From Wyeomyia smithii (lineage: Eukaryota; Arthropoda; Insecta; Diptera; Culicidae): a DNA stretch of 64,000 nt. The stretch is taken from positions 191,173,357 to 191,237,356 of the forward strand of contig NC_073695.1 of NCBI RefSeq assembly GCF_029784165.1, in the 5' to 3' direction. This document shows positions 57,102 through 64,000 of the stretch, piece after piece. How positions within the stretch are numbered: position 1 is the first letter of the stretch; the number at the start of each line of letters is the position of its first letter. The notes beneath the pieces are model-generated. The model was not told the DNA's origin and did no database searches. It was given only the letters and a program-made list of their open reading frames with translations. Both the position numbers and the translations under genes were made by a program.

Positions 57102-57350
57102 TTGGCAACACGCTCCCTAATTCTCACGCTTCTCAATTATCTGCCGAGAAACATTGCCAAAAATGGAACATTTTATCTGGTATTTTTTGACATAAAATTA
57201 CGTGTTACGGCAACAAAGGCGTGTAAATTGAACAACCAAAAAAATATCGAAAGCTTCATGAAATTGTCCACTTTCGAATGCTCAAAACTCAGTCAGTTTT
57301 CAACAAACTATCTTTATCCTTACAGCAATCGATTAGAAAAATAGCTATAC
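57102..57350 (+). repeat. KLSQF repeat, copy 4 (inverted)
   Basis: The plus strand reads FDIKLRVTATK, then MKLSTFECSKLSQF and YSNRL, matching 27885-28163 read on the minus strand. It is open for 80 codons. Conservation at protein level in two copies is notable for a supposed spacer. Confidence 0.6.
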
Positions 57351-58039
57351 GTTCACCAAGATGCGGGTCATGAGATGCTATCTATTGTATAATGGAAAAA
57401 TGTGGAGGCCTTGTTAAACACAAAAAACAATATCACACAAAACTCTCAGTGTCAATCTAAATCGAACTGGAATGAAACACAAACGAATTGTTGTTTTGCT
57501 CGGTATAGTGCATAACGACACGCCCACTATTCTATGCAGAATCAAATAGATGATTTACTGGGTAACTGTATCGACCGGCGATTTTGAATATCTCGCACTG
57601 GTCATTGTAGATCACTTTCCATAGCACTAGATTTTTATTCTGCCGTCTAGGTGAGAAGCACCGTCATACAGGCATTTTTCCAGCTTTGTGATACTAAAAA
57701 AAACCGTCTTTTCAAGAACTACTACATATTGTCAATGCCAGTCGTGAAAAATGGGTTTTCCATATCTCAGTACTACATTACTCGTGAGTTTTTTTTATCA
57801 AAACACGGGGTGCTTTTTACTAAAACTTTTAGCGTCGAAGTAGGAGAGTACAGCGTCTGCGATTGGTGCGCGTGCGTCACATAATTAGCATATCGTCATT
57901 TTCATTCAAAACTCATAGTTTCGAGAAAAACGGGTTTAAAAGTAATTGTTGGAAATTAACATTCAAAATCCCGATGAGTTGGGTACGAGTCGGGTACGGG
58001 TAACAAATTTCCCATATCTGACCATCTCTAGTTCATATG
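57351..58039. other. Non-coding DNA
   Basis: No supported feature. The frame at 57651-57884 has no recognisable domain. Confidence 0.35.
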
Positions 58040-59113
58040 TATAGTCCCCCCACGATTATGGATCACTTAAGAAGATGTATGAATTCAAAAAATAATTTCT
58101 GACCAATTTTATTGTTTATAAGTAATCTATAAATGTTTTCAGTCACAGAGATATGTAATCTTTCACTTCATTGAGTATTTCTTTCCATGTTTTGTGAATA
58201 TTTCTCTGAAAGTATGTTTATTTCATAACTCACCAAATACACAATTATGGATCACTTTTGAGAGCGGTTCTAATTATGAGACATTTCGCATCATATTATG
58301 GAACAGTATAATAAAAACAACTTTTGGCAACGAATTCATTCAATAAACCTTATTCAAATTATGTAATTGGAAGAAATAACATATTTCAAATCGTATTGAA
58401 GATCCCACATGGCCTGGTCACATTTTGTGTGGCTTTTGAGATTGCAGTTAGATCGAGAGTCCACGTCTGTCACCCCGAAGATAACAATGAACCATTGTAT
58501 ACGGTACATCATAACAGTTTCCCGCTTTACGTAGCTTTCCTGTCCCTCGTGCCTTGGAAATAATATTTTTCAAAGGCTCAGCACTGTTTAGCTTCCGTTT
58601 AGAGCTCAATAGAAGTTGAGAGGGTGTTTTAGTTGGTGAAAATCACATTTGAATCGGAGTGATCCATATTTATAGAGAACTATCTTGTCTCGGTCCCTAT
58701 TATGGAACACTTAGAAAATAACTAGTTTTTACAGAAAAATCGTTATCAACCATCAATATTTTGATGAATCGTGAAGAACTTACCTTGACCTTTGTGTATG
58801 AGTTATTTTTTGCACGAGAATTAGCGATTATATGACATACGAACCTTATGAATGATGAGCGTGCTACTTACGCTGATTGAGAAGAACGACAAATATTTTG
58901 ATAGATTCTGGAAGACAATATTTCACGCCTATAAAAAACACATCAATCTAGAAATAAGAATGATGTTTTCTGTGTTTAAAGCTAGCAAAGATGGCATATT
59001 TTACTGCAAAAATGTTACATGCCTTCGAACCGCTAGTTCAACTGAGTTAAATAACATGAGCCACAAAAGTGATCCGTAATTGTGGGATTTCCATAATTGG
59101 TGGGGGGAGTGTA
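58040..59113. mobile_element. TA-target MITE with repeated ATTATGGATCAC words
   Basis: 1,070 bp (58042-59111) between TA dinucleotides, with inverted ends TAGTCCCCCCACGATTATGG and CACTCCCCCCACCAATTATGG. The word ATTATGGATCACTT, often as ATTATGGAACA, recurs at about 58056, 58244, 58298, 58698 and, inverted, near 58661 and 59072. No transposase. Confidence 0.82.
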
Positions 59114-59264
59114 TGTTCCAGCTTTGCATACGAGTTCTTTTTACAAAGGAGAGGGTTAATGACTTAGTTGAAAGGGGTAGGGACAATCTCTGAAGAAGGG
59201 AGGGGTCCAAAATCTTGATTTTTCGTGCATTATAAGAACTTTTGGAATGAATTCGATCACTTTC

Positions 59265-59640
59265 GGGCCCTTGGTCATGTCTGTAGGCCAGAAGTTGATT
59301 TCCGGAGACCGGAACATGAGGTATGATGCCATTTCCGAATCTAAGATGGCGACTTCCAGTTTCTGGAAAGCAGTTTTAACTGTGGCAATGGTATTTACGA
59401 TGACGGTTAGATACTGGAAATCGGTGTCCGACGACATTTTGAAATTAAAAATGGCGGTTTTTAGTTTCTGTAAATCTACGAAAGAGAATTATTTACTGCA
59501 ATAAGCATATTTTCGGAGTCAAGACGACGTTCAAAGACCAAATATCGATGTTTGACGCTATTTTTAATTGCAAGATGGTGTTTTTGGGTTTCATGATATT
59601 TGACGCTATTTTGAAATTCAATTCGTGACTTCCGAATTTT
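59265..59640 (+). repeat. Helitron-minisatellite fragment
   Basis: Two to three degraded units (CTAAGATGGCGACTTCCAGT, TTTCTGGAAAGCAG, GACGACATTTTGAAATTAAA) of the type in arrays 1 and 2. No Helitron end nearby. Confidence 0.65.
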
Positions 59641-59818
59641 GCAAAGCTGTGCAAATGAAAATCGGCTTCCGTGCAAATATTTCTTTGATCGGTTTTTGAT
59701 ACTTTGATACGGAAAGTCCAGTCTAGCGTTCTGGATGAAAATTACATTTGAAAGAGTTGTTGAAGCTGATTTATTACTGAATGAAAATTTGATCAAGAAC
59801 ATCGATCGAACAAAATAA

Positions 59819-60095
59819 GGTGGCATCCATAAATTACGTTATGCGTATATGGGGGAAGAAGGAGCACCTTTGAACGTTACGAATGGTTACATACGAGAGG
59901 AGGAAGTGAGATTAGCGTTACGTAACAAAAAATATCTGGAACAGCTAGAATTTTACTCCAAACCACAAGCATTTTATGAGGCAAGTACATAATTTTTATG
60001 AGGATGTGGGTGATGGCATAACGTTTTGTTACATACGGGCGGTGAGGGTCGGTAAATTGAGTTTTTGTGTTACGTAATTTATGAATGTCGCTTAA
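59819..60095. mobile_element. Probable small MITE with ATTACGTAA words
   Basis: The left end GGTGGCATCCATAAATTACG and the right end, from the other strand, AAGCGACATTCATAAATTACG form imperfect inverted repeats. GTTACGTAAC-like words recur at 59835, 59877, 59915, 60030 and 60070. No clear target duplication. Confidence 0.6.
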
Positions 60096-60269
60096 GAGTT
60101 TTAGAAACCTATATATGTATGAGGTGAAAAAGTGTTTCGAAAAGTAAGTGATAGGCAGGGTATGGAGGAGATGTAAAGTTGAGTCGATTGCTGATTTGTA
60201 ATAGAAAGGGCTTTGAATAAACCTTTGATGGAGCGTAGGGTTGTGATGGAGATTGATAGAAGAGTTGTG

Positions 60270-60400
60270 AGGAGATGAGTTAAGGCTGAGCGACCAAGTA
60301 GAAGAGAAAAAACAACAGAGAGAGAGAAATAAAGTGAAAGTAAAATGCAAAAGAGAGAAAAAATGGAAGGAAAAGAAAAAAAAAGAGATCTGTAAGCAAA
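60270..60400 (+). repeat. Purine-rich tract
   Basis: About 130 nt made mostly of G and A (AACAGAGAGAGAGAAAT, GGAAAAGAAAAAAAAAGAG). It makes the minus-strand 157-codon frame at 59877-60350 low in complexity and unlikely to be a gene. Confidence 0.75.
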
Positions 60401-60909
60401 AGTGACATCCAGAAAAGAGGATGTGTTACAATTAATATGGAAATAATTTAAACCTTATTTTAGGAAGAAGAGAGAAACTAACAGAGAGATGAAAACGTAC
60501 TTTTTTGTGGAATTATTTGCTGAAGGTAATTTTTTTTCACATTTAAAATTCTCCGCATACATCGCGACGCGATTCAACTACAACGAATATCAATTTGCGA
60601 GTTCATCCAGTCCACAGTAACTTCTAAGCCACCATGACAACAAGAGCTAATATTAAATCCTTGTAGGACTCTTCACCCGGGAAATCTGTAATTGATAGAA
60701 TTATTAGCATTAGCTGTCAAACACGGTTGAGATGAAAAAGGTTGCCAGGCTGACTTATACAATGCAATGCTGTTATTTTAAGGTATGAATTATAACTTGT
60801 GAGTAATGTTTATCCTGTAACTTCTTTTACTATTTTATAACGCTTTTTATAACGCTTTTTATTTGTTACCTGTGATTAGCTTATCCGGATTCTCTATGTG
60901 TGGTCGTTA

Positions 60910-61090
60910 CACTGTGGTCCAAAAGGGCAAAAATTGGAACTTAATTCCTTAGCGTCTTTTGCATTCAACCTAGCTTAATGATGTCTTATAAACAATTGTT
61001 TGTATGAATGACCCGCATGATCTCACAGCTTCAAAAGTTGATTAAAGCTTCCTATGTCAACAATAAAAAAAAACTAACTCTTTTGTGTTC
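60910..61090. repeat. Dispersed repeat family C, copy 2
   Basis: Matches 51440-51600 with CAAAAATTGGAACTTAATTC, CAATTGTTTGTATGAATGAC and AAAAAACTAACTCTTTTG. Confidence 0.6.
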
Positions 61091-61345
61091 AGGGATAGAG
61101 GAATGATTTATTCGGAAAAAAAAGTTGTAAAAATATGAAACTTTGATGAATTCTTGAAAGAACTTCTTCAGTGACCACTGAAATTCCTTACATATCCTAA
61201 ATGTTGAAATGTTTTTGAATGCTTTTTATTAATGTAGTTTTTGATTGATTACGGAAAACCAAGAATTACAATGAATTCCTTACAATCCAATGAAAATGAA
61301 TTACAACAATCATCCATCCCTCATTATCATTGATACTTTACTTAC

Positions 61346-61405
61346 CGTTTCTGCAGAGGTGTGCCACAATCCAAATAATTCAGCGGTCATCACGTAAATT
61401 CTCAT
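61346..61405 (-). CDS. Candidate first coding exon (20 codons)
   Basis: On the minus strand an ATG at 61405 opens a frame MRIYVMTAELFGLWHTSAET that runs exactly to a consensus donor ACG|GTAAGTA at 61346/61345, phase 0. If real, the gene continues leftward. The frame is also open upstream of the ATG for at least 40 nt, so this could be part of an internal exon. I do not recognise the peptide and no acceptor is evident downstream. Confidence 0.3.
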
Positions 61406-62661
61406 TTGCTGCAGCTTTAATTGACAAATAGTACAGTATGGTAAGAATTTCAGTCAACCCATGAACTAGTCCGCGAATGCCAGTCCCACAGCCATTAGAG
61501 ACAACACTATAAAAATTTCATCCGGTTTTTCTTGCGCTCACATTGCAGTAAATCATTCTTGCCGTAAACCGCAAAGCTGAACAACAAGTGTCCTTCACCT
61601 TTCAAGCTGCAGTCGATTGCGAGTGGCTGCGAGTAGAAGACCCTTCTCAGCAGCTTTTGCGAACATCTCGCCGAAGAAAAGTTCACCCATAACAGCACAT
61701 TCTGCTTTAAAACGAAAATTTTTCACCCGATCTCATCGCAGTGGCGCAGCTGGTGTGGTTGGTATACACACGGGCACATTTTGCCGCAGGCTAACCAAAC
61801 CGATTCCGCCTCATCATTATCCATCATCCCGAACCTGAACATAACCAAACTGTAAATTGAGCATTTTCGACAATCGCTCCAGCTCTGACAACATCTTTCT
61901 CGCTAGTGCACTCTAGTGGACACGCCAAGAACGAGCCAAAATGAAGGCCTGCCCCCGAGCGTTTTTTTCCCAGTGTACTGATCCATAAACCAGAATCGAA
62001 CGCGAACCTCGCCGATGCAGGTTGAGTAAGATCGAGAGTAAAGTGAAAATGCCATCATAGAATCTACATTGCTATATTGCTGCAGCACCATGGAATTTGA
62101 AAAGAGAAAGAAAAAAAACGATTTAAGGGGCCTCACCCGCAACTAATGGATTCGAAACAACGGAATAGACGAACGGATATTGGGATCATTCGCCGAAACA
62201 CGCGGGGTGAAAATATAGGCGAGCTTTTGCTTTTTATTGTGCTCTCCATCTTCTTTAATTATGTTTGTTTGCGAAAAATTGCTACGCTCGGTAGAAAGCG
62301 AACGTGCGGAACGAAATCACCGGTGTGGGGTTTTAAAGTGATTGATTAGAGACAGAGCTGGGACTCCAATCCGCCACACGCTGGTGCTGGCCAATAAAAC
62401 GGAAGATGCAAAAGACGTGAAGCATAGGAGTAATTCCAAATATGTGAATCCTTTGGAGGTAGAAAAAATGCCAAAACTGGGATTCTTGAAGGAAAGAAGA
62501 TAAGGTTGTGAACCCAATAATGTCGTACTAAGCCAAGTTTGATCCATTGAAATTTTGTTCCATAGTATTCGTGCAGAAAATGAAAAGAGTTTATTGAATG
62601 TGACTTAAAGATTACGACAAAATAAAAAAAAAAGCATTTCAATAGCTTAAACCAAAAAAAC
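61406..62661. other. Non-coding DNA, possibly promoter or 5' UTR of a minus-strand gene
   Basis: Several short frames are open on both strands. Nothing is recognised. The region is less AT-rich than average. Confidence 0.3.
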
Positions 62662-62881
62662 ATTAGAGATTATAGCAATTCAACCATTCCTATGAATTTT
62701 GATGCCCCTAGCCATTACCAAAATGCGTCAACTTACGTGAGAGTGTCGTATAGAATTCGCTCGCCGGGTTCGTCGCTTAAAACGTTATGTTTACGAGGAA
62801 ACTCATTTAAGTCTCTGAAAAACGGTAATGGCTAGAAACACCAAAATTCACGGGAATGGTTGAATAGCTATAATCTTTAAT
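62662..62881. mobile_element. 220 bp foldback MITE
   Basis: Two 58 bp arms (62662-62719 and 62824-62881) are inverted copies with about 85% identity, for example ATTATAGCAATTCAACCATT against ATTATAGCTATTCAACCATT, around a 104 bp centre. No target duplication is evident. Confidence 0.8.
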
Positions 62882-63873
62882 TTTTTCCGGGTTGAGCTTT
62901 GGAAAAGCCTTTGTGTTGACTGGTGTTATCTACCTTTCAATCAATACAAATTAGATCTTTGATTATGAGTTCCAATTTTAATTATCATTACCAATTCCAT
63001 TGATTAGAAAGTAATCAATCTCAGCATTTTATTGGTTCTTATCCAATTGTCATCTAATTTTCAGAATTAAAAAAAAAACAATGAAACTTAGTTTTGCCAT
63101 CTTTGATCCTGTCATGAGGTCTTGCGATCCCGGAATCCGCAATTTTTTGGATATTTACCCATGCTTTGCATGCATTTCCTCAACTGTCTTCACTATTTCA
63201 AAATGTTTCAGAAGATGCTTCTTCATAATACCTCAGTATTTCTCGATTGTATGCAGCTACGGAATATTTGATATGAAGAAATGAATAATGTGATGTTATT
63301 GCCGGTTAATCTGTGTAAGTGGCATCACTGCTTCCAAGAGAAACAGAGAAACTTCCAATTTGAATGTTCACATTTCATGAGAGAGCTCACTCTCGCACAT
63401 TTGTAAGGTTCCGCCCACCAAAGCTTTAAAGCTTTGAATCATTCGCAGTATCAAACATGTTCATGTCTATGCGCAGCACGCATAGATGTACTTGAGATAT
63501 TCACTAGATGAACAAAAATAATCTCTCTTCCCTGCTTGAGCTATTGCTTGAGCTAAGTGAAAAAGTAGCTTGAGATTGGAATTAATTGAATTTATTCAAA
63601 ATAAATGTGTGTCATTTGAAACAATAGTACGCGAAAAAAATTTTTACGAATAAAAAACTCAAACACAGATATAGAATAAACATACATTTTATTTACCTAC
63701 ATTGAATCGATAACATCCATTGAATAGCGGTTTACGTATTTACCCTTCTGCTCACCCTTGCATACATTATTCTTTTTACAATGATTCCAATCAGCTCATA
63801 CGTTTTTTTGTATATGTTCTTTTCTTTAATAACTTACAATCTTTCATTTTCCGTTTCCCTTTTTTGCTTCCAG
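62882..63873. other. AT-rich non-coding DNA
   Basis: No supported feature. If the exon at 63874 is real, the right end is its upstream intron. Confidence 0.35.
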
Positions 63874-64000
63874 ACCAACCCAAAGACACCAAACAAAACA
63901 CTTCATCTCCACCAAACAGCGAGTACCATTGCTGCGCGCGCTAAATACGGAGACAGATAAGCATACAGAAAGGAAACACCAAAATCCATCGAACCATCAT
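63874..64000 (+). CDS. Candidate exon running off the window
   Basis: A good acceptor (TTTCCCTTTTTTGCTTCCAG) ends at 63873. One frame (PTQRHQTKHFISTKQRV onward) stays open to the window edge; the other two meet stops. The sequence is much richer in C than the DNA before it. Unknown gene; could be untranslated. Confidence 0.28.

Noticed and set aside
59877..60350. 157-codon minus-strand frame beginning with a signal-peptide-like sequence
   Set aside because: It is the complement of a purine-rich tract and crosses a MITE; the hydrophobic start is a composition effect.

Overview
This looks like a piece of a mosquito genome, culicine and probably Aedes-type. The evidence is AT-rich non-coding DNA, a tRNA-derived SINE resembling Feilai, a Juan/Jockey-like and an I-clade non-LTR retrotransposon, tandem non-autonomous Helitrons with internal minisatellites, and many TA-target MITEs. 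The species call is inference. I found no intact multi-exon protein-coding host gene. Four short candidate exons with good splice signals are listed at low confidence.

The clearest host genes are three U1 snRNA genes on the plus strand (4275-4438, 32329-32492, 41165-41328). Each is 164 nt. All three have a similar promoter element at exactly -59, and all share an unusual change in the U1-70K-binding loop.

The least expected content is a set of decayed replication-dependent histone genes. H2A, H2B, H3 and H4 relics are recognisable at about 9.4-10.5, 12.3-12.5, 26.3-27.9, 36.6-37.7 and 55.2-55.4 kb. Several carry histone-type 3' stem-loops. The H2A relic at 27590-27694 is unmistakable. The window therefore looks like a decaying, transposon-riddled histone locus with U1 genes scattered through it.

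Layout: 0-4 kb, candidate exon and a 2.1 kb long-inverted-repeat element with Transib/RAG-like ends; 4.3 kb, U1; 5-7.8 kb, 5'-truncated Jockey with a 13 bp target duplication; 8.7-12.6 kb, H2A relics, dispersed repeats and a SINE; 15.3-16.1 kb, MITE; 16.6-25 kb, two copies of a 1.1-1.2 kb repeat flanking two head-to-tail Helitrons; 25-28.3 kb, main histone relic block; 32.3 kb, U1; 33.9-38.65 kb, Helitron enclosing a SINE and an inserted block with H3 relics and a mariner relic that itself holds a piggyBac MITE; 39.4-42.4 kb, MITE, U1 and hAT MITE; 43.9-49.56 kb, near-full-length I-clade element with frameshifts; 51-54 kb, mostly single-copy DNA; 55-60 kb, H2A relic and MITEs; 60-64 kb, candidate exons and a small MITE.

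The transposons do not work together as a system. Their nesting gives a relative insertion order, and several MITE families share a design of short family-specific words repeated near the ends.
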